Shown in pieces: positions 41,658-50,892 of a DNA stretch of 64,000 bases (position 1 is the stretch's first letter; each line of letters begins with the position of its first letter). The notes under the pieces were generated by a model. That model did no database searches and was not told the origin of the DNA. It was given only the letters and a program-made list of their open reading frames with translations. Source of the DNA: Hymenobacter gelipurpurascens (GTDB lineage Bacteria; Bacteroidota; Bacteroidia; Cytophagales; Hymenobacteraceae); assembly GCF_900187375.1 (NCBI RefSeq), contig NZ_FYEW01000001.1:1-64000 (forward strand). The letters are read 5' to 3'. Both the position numbers and the translations under genes were made by a program.

Positions 41658-43502
41658 CTACGCGGGCTCCTGCGAAATAATCAGGACGGAATACGGAGCC
41701 AACCCGAATGAGCCGTGAAACGGATAGCCGTCGTACTCGCCTTCTTCAGCCTGGGTGTCCATGCTCTCGAAGTTGCCAAACTCCTCATCGTAGCCTTCCC
41801 AATCGGAGTTGAACCGCACGCGCCAGTGGCCGCCGTGGGGCAGCCCGATGGTGTAGGCCTCTTGGGTGCGGTCGGCGAAGTTGGCCAGAACGATGGTCGT
41901 GTCGCCGGGGCCACCGTCGCCGTCGGCCCAGCGGCAGTACGCCAGCGTTTTGTCTTCGTCGTTTACGTGAAATACTTCGGTGTGCTGGCCCTGGAGGCCA
42001 CGCGTGTGGCCGGCCAGGTTGCGGCGCAGCCCAATCAGGTCGCGGTACATGTGTACCAGACCTGCATGCTGCTCCGCGTGTATCCATTCCAGGGGCTGAT
42101 CATCGGAGAAGTAGCCATCGGCCAGCATTTCCTGGCCCTGAAACATCATCGGGATGCCCGGCGCCGTGAACACCAGCGCCGCACCCAGCGTAGCGCGTTT
42201 CTTCGGGAACCAAGTATGGGCATCGCCGGGCATAATTTCCTCCGTCACCCGCGACTTGCCATTGGCTACTTCGTCGTGCGACTCCGTGTAAATAATGCGC
42301 TGAAAAGCGTCGCCGTTGTAGGTATGGCCAATGATATCGGCCACGGCCGTTATGTTGCGGTCGGCGTCGGCTGGCGTCACCAGCGCGTCGCGGATGATGT
42401 TTACGAAAGCCGCATCCCACTGCGAGGCAAAGCCCTGGCCATCATCCGTAGTAGGCCTCGTGATGTACTCATTGCCCTGCAAGTCTTCGGCAATGGTGAT
42501 TTTCCAGGGCATTTTGGCTTGAATCTCTTCATTAACCCACTTCATCAGGCTCCAGCCTTCGGGCAGGTCGCGGGAAGGGTCGTTGGAGCCATCTACATTT
42601 CGGATGTGGGAGATGGAGTCGCAGCGTAATCCATCTACGCGGTAGTCTTCCAGCCACATCAGAGCGTTGTCGAGGATGTAGCGGCGCACCTCTTCGCGGC
42701 CGTAGTCGGGGCGGTTGTGGCCCCAGGGCGTTTCGGCGCGCCAGTCGTTGTAGAAGTAGATGCCGCCGCCGTCGTTTTCCTGCCAGCCATCAAACTGCCA
42801 GAGGTCCAGGTCGCCGGGTCCGAAGTGGTTGTACACCACGTCCAGAATTACGGCAATACCGTGGTGGTGCGCCTGCTTCACCAGCTCTTTAAAGGCCTGG
42901 GGCCCGCCGTAGTCGGTTTCCAGGGCAAAGGGGTGGGCCGGGTTGTAGCCCCAGCTGCGCCCGCCCGGAAACTCTGTGGGCGGCATAATCTCAATAGCGT
43001 TGATGCCTAGGCCACTCAAGTAGTCAAGCTTATCCACTACGTCCAGGAAAGTGCCGGGCTTCTCAGGGTCGGGCGCGTTGAAGGTGCCCACGTGCAGCTC
43101 ATAAATCACCAGCTCGTTCCAGGCCGGCATCTCGAAGTGGTCATCTTCCCAGTCAAAGCTGTGGTCGGGCACTACGGAGTTCCCGGCCGAGTGCGTGACT
43201 TCGCGGGCGTAGGGGTCATGGCGGGTTAGCTCGCCGGTTGGAGTTTTCAGCCAGAACTTATACTCCGTGCCCGAAGGCAGATTAGGGAAATCAGCAGCCC
43301 AATAGGCGTCGGCTTCGTGGGTAAGGGGGTGCGTGGTGGTTTTCCATTCATTGAAGGGGCCTACCAGCGCAACGGCTGTAGCGGCCGGCGCCCACACCCG
43401 AAACGTAGTGCCGTGAGCGTGCGGAATGGCGCCCATTCCGGGTTGTAAGGTAGCAGCAGGTGTGGTAGAAGTAGGAGCGGAGGGCGTGGCTAGGTCGGGC
43501 AT
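41658..43502 (-). CDS. glgB: Alpha-1,4-glucan branching enzyme-like GH13
   Basis: 614 residues from ATG 43502 (MPDLATPSAPTS). An N-terminal CBM48 domain (about 25-120: GTTFRVWAPAATAVALVGPFNEW) is followed by a GH13 barrel: VILDVVYNHFGP, the nucleophile in DGLRCDS, the acid in ITIAEDLQG, and TESHDEVANG. It forms alpha-1,6 branches in glycogen. The sequence is shorter than E. coli GlgB (728) and resembles the compact Bacteroidota type; related maltosyltransferase or amylase activity is an alternative. Divergent from the gene at 43721. Confidence 0.85.
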   Translation of the reverse strand: MPDLATPSAPTSTTPAATLQPGMGAIPHAHGTTFRVWAPAATAVALVGPFNEWKTTTHPLTHEADAYWAADFPNLPSGTEYKFWLKTPTGELTRHDPYAREVTHSAGNSVVPDHSFDWEDDHFEMPAWNELVIYELHVGTFNAPDPEKPGTFLDVVDKLDYLSGLGINAIEIMPPTEFPGGRSWGYNPAHPFALETDYGGPQAFKELVKQAHHHGIAVILDVVYNHFGPGDLDLWQFDGWQENDGGGIYFYNDWRAETPWGHNRPDYGREEVRRYILDNALMWLEDYRVDGLRCDSISHIRNVDGSNDPSRDLPEGWSLMKWVNEEIQAKMPWKITIAEDLQGNEYITRPTTDDGQGFASQWDAAFVNIIRDALVTPADADRNITAVADIIGHTYNGDAFQRIIYTESHDEVANGKSRVTEEIMPGDAHTWFPKKRATLGAALVFTAPGIPMMFQGQEMLADGYFSDDQPLEWIHAEQHAGLVHMYRDLIGLRRNLAGHTRGLQGQHTEVFHVNDEDKTLAYCRWADGDGGPGDTTIVLANFADRTQEAYTIGLPHGGHWRVRFNSDWEGYDEEFGNFESMDTQAEEGEYDGYPFHGSFGLAPYSVLIISQEPA

Positions 43503-43702
43503 TGGTGTGTAGGAAATACTGCATCGAAGTTCAACAGTGTTCCCTCTTACTCCATAGTGCAGCTTCAGGTTATGCGTGGGGCTTACCGGCCGCATCGGGC
43601 GCCGCTCCAATGCCCACAGACGGTTGAGGCGCATCGTTCGGGCCAGAGCTGTTCGGGTGCTTTTATGCTGTGGCTGCCGGGCATTTACTACACAAGGTGC
43701 CA

Positions 43703-43710
43703 TACCTTCG
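43703..43710 (+). promoter_or_regulatory. -7 element TACCTTCG
   Basis: One base off TAnnTTTG, 10 bp before the ATG at 43721. Confidence 0.4.
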
Positions 43711-43720
43711 GGGGCGTTTT

Positions 43721-44197
43721 ATGCCTCTTTTAGGGCGCCGGAAACCTCCTCCAGCAGGTGGTTGTTATCCTGCCTCCAACCTTTTATCCTACCCTGTGCC
43801 CCGCCCGAAACCCGTCATCTACGGCCTGTATTCCTGGACCCCCGACTACGGCCTGAGCTATATTCATCCGGCCAACCGCCGCACCTTTGAGTGGCTGGAA
43901 CCGCTGGGAAAAGTATTTGAGAAAATTGATGAAACCGACGACTGGATTCTGCTCCGCTACGATGAGCAGCAGTTCAAAGTCAGCGGCGAGCTGTTCAAGG
44001 AGCTTTATCAGAAGCCGCCGTTCAGCTTCGGCGATATCGTGCAGGAAGTAAGCCCCGAGTCTGGGCGCCCGGCGCACCAAGGCCAGGTTTCCGACGTGTA
44101 TTGGGACGAAGCCGCCGACAAAGCCCGCTTTCAGATTGTGGAAAAGAAGCGCAAAGTGAAACGCGTTTTCGAAGCCGAGGAGCTGCGTTTTGCCTAG
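43721..44197 (+). CDS. Hypothetical protein
   Basis: 158 residues from ATG 43721; GTG 43796 (VPRPKPVIYGLYSW) is an alternative that would drop an unconserved-looking N-terminus. The core reads IYGLYSWTPDYGLSYIHPANRRTFEWLEPLGKVFEKI, then a basic C-terminus (EKKRKVKRVFEAEELRF). No signal peptide or membrane segment. I do not recognise a family; the layout suggests a small cytoplasmic protein of about 130 residues. Confidence 0.65.
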   Translation: MPLLGRRKPPPAGGCYPASNLLSYPVPRPKPVIYGLYSWTPDYGLSYIHPANRRTFEWLEPLGKVFEKIDETDDWILLRYDEQQFKVSGELFKELYQKPPFSFGDIVQEVSPESGRPAHQGQVSDVYWDEAADKARFQIVEKKRKVKRVFEAEELRFA

Positions 44198-44363
44198 GCT
44201 AGTAGGGCGCTTCACTGGAAACGTTCCACTGGTCTGGTGCTAGTGGGTTGGTGCTGTAGTAGCCCGGGCAAGCACAGCAGTAGTTAGAGAAAAAACTATA
44301 TATTCCTTCTTTGAAGCCTAACCGCAGCCTCCAAAGACGGCTCCACCCTTAGCCCTGCCGCAG

Positions 44364-46214
44364 ATGAACGTGCATGATGTAACTCCCCTGAATAGATACC
44401 AGGGGCAGAATTCTGAAGCATTGTTCTTTCTGAATCCTGAGGGCGAGTTCACGTTTCTCAGTGAGCCGTTTGCCCGCCTTACTGGCAGCCCGGCCGCCGC
44501 GCTGGTAGGCCAGTCGCTGGCCTCTTTACTTCCCGCTGCAGAGCAGCAGGAGGCCACTGCCCGGGTGCTCCGGCACGCCCAACAGGGCGAAGTGCTCACC
44601 TTTGAAACGGAGCTACTTCGCCCCGGCAGTCAGCCGCAGCCGGTTGTCCTGACGTTGCTGCCGCAGCTCACCCGCCAGGCTCTGACTGGCCTAGTGGGCA
44701 CGGCCCGCGCCCCGGAGGATGCCACCCGTGCCCTGAAGGCGCAAGGGGTAGATATATCCTTGATTTTCAAGACGGTTACGGATATTGTTTTTGTACTGCA
44801 GGTGGAGCCTGAGGAGCAGTACCGGTTTCTGTTTGTGAACCAAGCATTCGAAAAGGTGACGGGCCTGACAGCTGAACAGGTAGTAGGCCACCTGGTGCAG
44901 CAGGTGATTCCCGAGCCTTCTCTGCGCTTAGTTAAGGCCAAGTACCGCCAGGCCCTGGAACAGCAGGAAATAGTGACCTGGATAGAAGTAAGCCACTATC
45001 CTACGGGGCAGCTGGTAGGTGAAGTATCCGTGACGCCGGTACTTGATGCCGCTGGTAACGGCTGGCAGCTGGTAGGCCGGGTGCACGATCTGACGGCGCA
45101 AAAGCGGGTAGAAGAAGACCTGCGCATCAGCAATGAGCGCTTTGCCTACGCCCTCAAAGCCACGGCCGTGGCCCTCTACGACTGGCACATTGCGCCGGAC
45201 ACTCTCCTCTGGGGCGAGGGATTTACCGCGTTGTTCGGCTACACTCCCGGCAATGAGCCTCCTACCGTTCAGCAGTGGGCCGAGCGCCTCCATCCGGAAG
45301 ATGAAGCACGCACAATGGATGATCTGTACTACACCATTCAGCAAACGCAGCAGGAGACTTGGCAGCAGGAATACCGGTTTCGGTGCGCCGATGGCTCCTG
45401 GGCCACAGTGCTGGAACGGGGCTGCATCATCCGCGATGAAGCGGGCCATGCCGTGCGCATGATTGGGGCTATGCAGAACATTACGGAGCGTAAAGAAGCT
45501 GAGGAAAAACAACGCCACATGACGCAGGAGCTGTTTCGGCAAAACGCCGATTTGCAGCAGTTCACTTACATCATCTCCCACAATCTGCGCGCCCCGCTGG
45601 CCAACGCCCGCGGCTTTGCCGATTTGCTGCCCCGGCTAGACAAGAATTCTGACATGTATGATAAGTCGGTGCAGCATCTGCAAACCAGCCTGCAGCAGCT
45701 AGATGCCGTTATTACCGATGTCAACACCATTCTCTCCATTCGCGACCGGACTGAGCTGGGCCGGCCGGAGCCGGTTTCCTTGCGTTTGGTGTGCCACCAA
45801 GTGTGCCAAACGCTGGCTCAGGCCCTGCGCGAATGTGGCGGCACCGTGAATTGCACCATGCCCGAGGAGTTGAAGGTGCCCGGTGAACGCGCTTACTTTT
45901 ACAGTATCTTCTATAATCTGCTGGCTAACGCTGTAAAGTACCGCTCCGATGCACGTCCTTTGCACGTGGAGATAGCTGCCTCCCACACCCCCGAGCAGGG
46001 CACCGTAGTAACGATTACGGACAATGGAATGGGGTTCGATTCTGATAAGGCCGGCAACGACGTGTTTCGGCTCTACAAGCGGTTTCACCCTACCATGCCG
46101 GGCCGGGGCTTAGGCCTATTTTTGGTGAAGGCGCATATTGAGGCCATGCATGGGCAGGTGGCGGTAAGTAGCCGTATAGAGGAAGGAACACGTTTCACGT
46201 TGTTCTTTAGATAA
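44364..46214 (+). CDS. Multi-PAS sensor histidine kinase
   Basis: 616 residues, no membrane helix, so cytoplasmic sensing. Three PAS-type domains (about 10-105, 125-250 and 255-385; the last ends with VRMIGAMQNITERKEAEEK, a PAC motif). The HisKA region has ISHNLRAPLANARGFADLL with the phosphorylated histidine H406. The HATPase domain has NLLANAVKYRSD (N box), DNGMGFD (G1) and GRGLGLFLVKAHIEAMHG (G2). It is paired with a single-domain response regulator 7 bp downstream. The signal is unknown; PAS domains could bind haem, flavin or small ligands. Confidence 0.95.
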   Translation: MNVHDVTPLNRYQGQNSEALFFLNPEGEFTFLSEPFARLTGSPAAALVGQSLASLLPAAEQQEATARVLRHAQQGEVLTFETELLRPGSQPQPVVLTLLPQLTRQALTGLVGTARAPEDATRALKAQGVDISLIFKTVTDIVFVLQVEPEEQYRFLFVNQAFEKVTGLTAEQVVGHLVQQVIPEPSLRLVKAKYRQALEQQEIVTWIEVSHYPTGQLVGEVSVTPVLDAAGNGWQLVGRVHDLTAQKRVEEDLRISNERFAYALKATAVALYDWHIAPDTLLWGEGFTALFGYTPGNEPPTVQQWAERLHPEDEARTMDDLYYTIQQTQQETWQQEYRFRCADGSWATVLERGCIIRDEAGHAVRMIGAMQNITERKEAEEKQRHMTQELFRQNADLQQFTYIISHNLRAPLANARGFADLLPRLDKNSDMYDKSVQHLQTSLQQLDAVITDVNTILSIRDRTELGRPEPVSLRLVCHQVCQTLAQALRECGGTVNCTMPEELKVPGERAYFYSIFYNLLANAVKYRSDARPLHVEIAASHTPEQGTVVTITDNGMGFDSDKAGNDVFRLYKRFHPTMPGRGLGLFLVKAHIEAMHGQVAVSSRIEEGTRFTLFFR

Positions 46215-46221
46215 GCCCGAT

Positions 46222-46611
46222 ATGAGGACATTTCTTATTGATGATGATAACCTGGGTAACTATCTCACGGAAAGCTTATTGAGGGTTGAAGGATTTTCCA
46301 GCTCCATCCAAACGTTTGAGTCGGCCGAAAATGCGCTGGAGGTGTTACAGCAGCGCCCGGCAGAGCTGCCAGAGATTATTTTCCTGGACCTGAACATGCC
46401 CGTCATGAACGGCTGGCAGTTTCTGGACGCGCTGGCCCCGTATGCCGACGTGCTGCGGGACCATTGTCATATCTATGTCCTTACCTCGTCGTTGGCGTTA
46501 TCTGATCTGGAAAAAGCCAAAACCTACGATCTGGTGACCCGCCTGATTCATAAACCCATTGATGTGGAAGAGCTGCGTACCATTCGGGCGCAGCTGAAAG
46601 ACAACGGCTGA
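46222..46611 (+). CDS. Single-domain response regulator
   Basis: 129-residue CheY-like receiver without output domain. Acidic pocket DDD (D7-D9), phosphoacceptor D56 in FLDLNMPVMNG, T88/S89 switch, K111 in HKPID. It is 7 bp after the histidine kinase gene and is its likely partner. With no DNA-binding domain it must act through protein contacts or phosphorelay. Confidence 0.95.
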   Translation: MRTFLIDDDNLGNYLTESLLRVEGFSSSIQTFESAENALEVLQQRPAELPEIIFLDLNMPVMNGWQFLDALAPYADVLRDHCHIYVLTSSLALSDLEKAKTYDLVTRLIHKPIDVEELRTIRAQLKDNG

Positions 46612-46664
46612 GCGCCTCCAGGCGGCCGGGTTGGCCGGCCGCACTACCGCACTGCGGACCCAGT

Positions 46665-48671
46665 TTAGCGGTGCCCACCCACTGCTAGGCCCACCCGCAC
46701 CAGCACTGGCCGGGGCTGAAACGGGGCGGTCTGGCGGGCCTGGTCCTGAAGCTTCACCTGCACCTCCGGGGAGGAAAGCGGCACGCGGGCCGTCGTGCGC
46801 GTCAGGAAAAACCCTTGTTTCTCTTCCAGCAGCAGCTCATTGCGTTCCGCCGTCTGAACGCGGTAGCTGGCTTCCGCAAACAAGTGCAGCGTGCTGCTGA
46901 GCTGAATTTCCAGCCCCAGCTGCGGCTCCAGAGCATGTGTCACGGACTGTAGGCCTATGGCCAAGCGATCGGCATCGAGAAGGGTGCCGGCCACGCGTAG
47001 GCCAGTATCGGGGTTATCGAAACGGCCCAGGCGCTGCCGGATGGTGATGCGGCTGTAGTCGAGGCCGGCGCGCACATATACTGGCCGCGCCCGCTCAGAA
47101 AGGTTGTGGGTGTAGCGCAGCCCGGCGCTTTGTAGGCCACCCCGCAAAGCGCCGCGCAGGCTACCCGCACCGTAGTGGAGCTGCCAGTCTGGCGTAAGCC
47201 ACAGCAGATAATCGAAGCGCGGCAGCAGGCTTACCCGGCGCGGCGCCACCGTGGCCGTAGTGGTGGTGGCAAACGAAGAACCGGCCGGTCGGTAGGCCAC
47301 CTGCATCCCCCCCGCCGCAACGGAAACCGGCACTAGTTCCAGACTCGATGAATAGCTCAGCCGCTCCAGCAGGCCCTTGCGGCGCGGCGCGGGTGGTGGT
47401 GCGGCAGCCGGCACCGCGGCCACCGAATCGGGGGTTACGGGCCGCGCTGCGGCCACAGCGGTAGAGTCGGAGAATAGCTGCTCGGCTTTGCGCTGGCGTT
47501 CCTCATCCAGCAATTGCTGCTCTACTTGCTTGGGCAACACCAGCGTGGTGAAGTTCTGCCAAAACGTAGAGTCGTAGGCCACCGAGTTGCGCAGAAACAC
47601 CTCCTCCGGCCGAAAACGGTCGGCGTAGGCGGGCCGGCGGGAGCGGGCCGTATCAATGGCGGTGGTTATAAACTCGCTGGTGTGCTGGTACTCCCGGCCC
47701 GGCTGCTGGCTCACGGCCTGGTCCCAGACGCGCTTGAGGTACCAGCGGCCAGCGTAGCGCTGATAGCTTACCTGGCGCGCCCGCCGGTTGTACGCATAGC
47801 CGCCCATGGCCGCAAAACCGGCCTGGTAGCGCCGTACGCCCCCTAGGGTCAGGCTAAAATCGGCCCCCAAAAATGCGTAGGAGTCCAGATTAATAAACAT
47901 CCGGCCCTGGTAGTTGGCCTTCGCCGAGCGCGGCGTAAATGAAATGGCATACACTGGCCTACCGTTGTAGGTCGTCACGTCGGCAATCTGGTAGTCGTAC
48001 TCCGCGAAGTGCGCCTTGCTGATAAAATCGGCGCGGTTGTACACAAAGTCGAAGCGGTGTGGAATGAGGGGGCCGGCCTGCCAATTCAGCTGGGTGCGGC
48101 TGGTGTCGCGGGCTTCGTATTTGCGGGTTTGCTGCAGCTGCACGTCGCCGCTGGTGTGGGCGGTACGGTAGGTTTCTTTGCGCACCTGCAGCACGCCCTC
48201 GGCCAGGTAGAGGTAGTGCCCATCCGGCAGGTTGCTCGACTCCCGGTAGAAGCCCGTGAGCTGCACCGGGCGCGTGGCGTAGTTGCGCGGAATGCGCGCC
48301 ACGGCAGCCCGCACAATCCCCAGTGCCGAGCCTGATACCGTGACGTTGGCGAGCTGGGTGGGCGCCGGCTCCAGCAACACCTGCACCTCCTGGCCTACGG
48401 GCACAGGCAGCGGCACCGTGGCCCTCTTGTAGCCAATAAAGGTGATGTCCAGTGCCTGCGGCTGGTATTCTGGCGGAATGCTGATGGAAAAACGGCCTTC
48501 CTCGTTGGCGCTGGTGCCGAGTTGGTTGCCCCTGATGCCCACCAGCGCATACGGCACTGGCCTATGCGTCTGGGCATCGAGCACGCGCCCTTTCACTACT
48601 ACCGCCTGCTGGGCGGCAGCCGCGAACGACAGCAACCACAGCAGGAGGCCCAGAACCACAAAATGCCGCAT
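46665..48671 (-). CDS. DUF5686 / carboxypeptidase-regulatory-like outer-membrane protein
   Basis: 668 residues with a signal peptide (MRHFVVLGLLLWLLSFAAAAQQ). Residues ~23-105 are a carboxypeptidase regulatory-like (SusC plug-like) beta-sandwich (VVKGRVLDAQTHRPVPYALVGIRG). The rest is the DUF5686 region, a predicted beta-barrel, with a Pro/Ala-rich low-complexity insert around residues 405-430. Members are outer-membrane proteins of unknown function in Bacteroidota. It converges on the response regulator gene. Confidence 0.85.
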   Translation of the reverse strand: MRHFVVLGLLLWLLSFAAAAQQAVVVKGRVLDAQTHRPVPYALVGIRGNQLGTSANEEGRFSISIPPEYQPQALDITFIGYKRATVPLPVPVGQEVQVLLEPAPTQLANVTVSGSALGIVRAAVARIPRNYATRPVQLTGFYRESSNLPDGHYLYLAEGVLQVRKETYRTAHTSGDVQLQQTRKYEARDTSRTQLNWQAGPLIPHRFDFVYNRADFISKAHFAEYDYQIADVTTYNGRPVYAISFTPRSAKANYQGRMFINLDSYAFLGADFSLTLGGVRRYQAGFAAMGGYAYNRRARQVSYQRYAGRWYLKRVWDQAVSQQPGREYQHTSEFITTAIDTARSRRPAYADRFRPEEVFLRNSVAYDSTFWQNFTTLVLPKQVEQQLLDEERQRKAEQLFSDSTAVAAARPVTPDSVAAVPAAAPPPAPRRKGLLERLSYSSSLELVPVSVAAGGMQVAYRPAGSSFATTTTATVAPRRVSLLPRFDYLLWLTPDWQLHYGAGSLRGALRGGLQSAGLRYTHNLSERARPVYVRAGLDYSRITIRQRLGRFDNPDTGLRVAGTLLDADRLAIGLQSVTHALEPQLGLEIQLSSTLHLFAEASYRVQTAERNELLLEEKQGFFLTRTTARVPLSSPEVQVKLQDQARQTAPFQPRPVLVRVGLAVGGHR

Positions 48672-48884
48672 AGACGTAAAGTAACAAGCTGGGAACTACT
48701 TCTTACGCACACACTCCCTAAACGAGTAGGATGGAGTTAGCGTGGCCGGCATGGATACAGCCCGCGTAGATATTCGCTACTAATATGCTGCTGATGCGCC
48801 TAACAGCGCACAAGAGTTCAAGCGGCTCTCTAAATAAGCCTGTTCAGAAGATTTCAGCGCCCCTATTGTTGTGCTAGGCCACTC

Positions 48885-50234
48885 CTACACACCCACGGCA
48901 ATTCCGATAACAACCGCCACCGCACCCAAGGCTAGCAGCAGCAGATACAGAGGGAGCGCGAATTTCCACCATTCATCAAACCGTACGCCGCAGGCCGCCA
49001 CAATGGCCATGAGGGCGCCGTTGGTAGGTGTAATCAGCTCGCAGAGGCCGGCACCGTACTGGTAGGCCAGTACCGTCACCTGGCGGGAGAGGCCGATGAG
49101 GTCGGAGAGGGGCACGAGCAGGGGCATAGTAAGGACGGCCTGCCCACTCACGCTGGGCACCGGTAGGTGCAGGGCCGTGTGAACGCCCATCATGCCCAGG
49201 GCCGCCACCCACGCCGGCAACCCCGCCAGCGGCGCCGACAACCCGTTTACAATGGTATCGACAATCTGGCCTTGCTCCAGCACCACGAAAATGGCGCGGG
49301 CAAAGCCAATGAGCAGCGCCGAAAACGCTATGTCGCGGAAACCATCGATAAAGCCCTCGGCGGTGCCCGTGAGGCCTAGGCCACCCAGCAGGCCCGCCAG
49401 AATGCCCAGCCCGAAAAACAGGGCTGCCATCTGCTCGAACTCCCAGCCCAGCTTCAGCACACCATAGGCAAAAAAGGCAAACGTGACGAAAAGCATCAGC
49501 AGCACCAAGCCGTGGTTGCGGCCCGGGTGCGCGGCGGCCGCCGGATCGGCGGTATCGGCGGTTTCGGGCTGCACGCGGTGGCGCTCGGCGTAGCGCACGG
49601 TGCCGCCAATCCAGATGAGCAGGGCCAGGGCCAGGAATACCATCCGGAATCCGCCCCCGGAAAGTAGTGGCAGCTGCGCAAGTTTCTGGGCAATGCCTAC
49701 CTGAAACGGGTTCAGAGGGCTAAAAGCGGCGCCCACAGCCGCCGAGCCCAGACTAACGGCCGCCGCCGTGAGCGTGGGGTAGCCAATGCGGCGCATCAGA
49801 ATCAGGAGCACGGGCACCAGCGGCACAATTTCCTCCTGCATGTTTTCCAGCGCGCCCATGGTGGCAAACAGCACCGAGATAATCGGAATGACGACAGCCT
49901 CGCGGCCCCGAAACTTAGTCAGCAGCCAATCGACACCGCTGCGCAGGGCGCCCGTTTGGTCTACCACCGTGAAAGCGCCGCCCGCCAGAAACACCAGAAA
50001 AATCACGGAAGCGGCGTCAATGAGTCCTTTCGGAATATCTACAATGGCCTGTAGGGGGCTAACTGGCGTAGCAGGCACGCGGTGGTAAGAGCCGGCCACT
50101 ACCACGTCGCGGCCCGTGGCCACATCCGTATGGCGCTCAAATACGCCGGCCGGCAACACGTAGCTCAGCAGGCAAGCCAGCAAAATAAACCCCACCAAGA
50201 GCACCAGCGGGTGCGGAAAGCGAATCGTCTTCAT
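48885..50234 (-). CDS. YfcC family (DcuC/ArsB-like) membrane transporter
   Basis: 449 residues with about 12 helices. Features are the N-terminal FPHPLVLLVGFILLACLLSYVLPAGVF, a conserved GALENMQEEIVPLVPVLL loop, SAAVGAAFSPLNPFQVGIAQ and the C-terminal QYGAGLCELITPTNGALMAIVAACGV. These are typical of the YfcC/arginine-ornithine-like members of the C4-dicarboxylate uptake superfamily. The substrate is uncertain. Confidence 0.88.
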   Translation of the reverse strand: MKTIRFPHPLVLLVGFILLACLLSYVLPAGVFERHTDVATGRDVVVAGSYHRVPATPVSPLQAIVDIPKGLIDAASVIFLVFLAGGAFTVVDQTGALRSGVDWLLTKFRGREAVVIPIISVLFATMGALENMQEEIVPLVPVLLILMRRIGYPTLTAAAVSLGSAAVGAAFSPLNPFQVGIAQKLAQLPLLSGGGFRMVFLALALLIWIGGTVRYAERHRVQPETADTADPAAAAHPGRNHGLVLLMLFVTFAFFAYGVLKLGWEFEQMAALFFGLGILAGLLGGLGLTGTAEGFIDGFRDIAFSALLIGFARAIFVVLEQGQIVDTIVNGLSAPLAGLPAWVAALGMMGVHTALHLPVPSVSGQAVLTMPLLVPLSDLIGLSRQVTVLAYQYGAGLCELITPTNGALMAIVAACGVRFDEWWKFALPLYLLLLALGAVAVVIGIAVGV

Positions 50235-50291
50235 CCCGCGAAGATGGGGAAATGAGCAATAAGGTAGGAATGGGCAGTGGATGCTCTAGCT

Positions 50292-50460
50292 CGTCATGCT
50301 GAGCCACAGGCGAAGTCCCTCGCGTGCTGACATCACTATGCTAGCCGTCATGCTTGATCTGGCGTCCGCTTGTCGAAGCATCTCTACCGCTTCGTTGCTG
50401 AGGCCTAGGCCACTTGATTAGTTAGAGGTAGAGATGCTTCGGGTGCGCTCAGCATGACGG
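50292..50460. repeat. REP-like repeat, family 1, extended copy D
   Basis: The left arm is composite: GTCATGCTGAGC at 50293 and, 50 bp on, GTCATGCTTGATCTGGCGTC at 50347, the alternative end also seen at 58976. The right arm GAGATGCTTC..GCGCTCAGCATGACGG ends at 50460. The core has GGCCTAGGCCACTTG. Confidence 0.75.
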
Positions 50461-50579
50461 TTACTCCTGCAAAGTGCTTCGCCTTCATCTCTGCAGGAGA
50501 GAATAAGTGGCATATTGGGTTTAGCCGTTTCGCATTATCTGTACCTCGGTATTTCGCCACTCCCGGAACCTGGCGGCGG

Positions 50580-50587
50580 TATCTTTG
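50580..50587 (+). promoter_or_regulatory. -7 element TATCTTTG
   Basis: Exact TAnnTTTG, 14 bp before the ATG at 50602. Confidence 0.55.
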
Positions 50588-50601
50588 GGTTCTGCAAACC
50601 C

Positions 50602-50847
50602 ATGAAACTCGACGCGTTTAAAGCCCTGCACCTGTACCGCCAGACGGAGCACCTGCGCAGCCACGGCCATCTGCTGGCCGAGCGCCGGCAGGATAGCTTC
50701 CGGTTGCGCCTCTTCGCGCTCGGTGATTTTTACGCCGAGGAGTGGCGTGTGTGGGACGAGGAGCGCGTGCTGTTCATTCACCTGTTTCAGCATCCCGTCG
50801 GCCTACGCGACTATCTGGAGCTTATTCGGCTGCCGAAGGAGTTCTAA
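50602..50847 (+). CDS. Small hypothetical protein
   Basis: 81 residues from ATG 50602 (MKLDAFKALHLYRQTEHL). Two amphipathic segments flank a hydrophobic strand-rich middle (DFYAEEWRVWDEERVLFIHLFQHPVGLRDYL). No family recognised. The start is set by the promoter at 50580; the frame is open upstream to 50515 but that would cross the promoter. 45 bp upstream of the GT39 gene. Confidence 0.6.
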   Translation: MKLDAFKALHLYRQTEHLRSHGHLLAERRQDSFRLRLFALGDFYAEEWRVWDEERVLFIHLFQHPVGLRDYLELIRLPKEF

Positions 50848-50868
50848 GCCACTTGGCGCAGCAGGAAG

Positions 50869-50884
50869 TATAGTATTTACTATA
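50869..50884. promoter_or_regulatory. Palindrome TATAGTA-TT-TACTATA before GT39
   Basis: A 7+2+7 perfect palindrome ending 8 bp before the ATG at 50893. It overlaps a TATATTTT that could be a -7 element, so an operator or simple AT-rich coincidence are both possible. Confidence 0.35.
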
Positions 50885-50892
50885 TTTTCAGC

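Noticed and set aside
41715..42629. 304-codon open frame antisense to the branching enzyme
   Set aside because: Composition artefact opposite a well-conserved GH13 enzyme.
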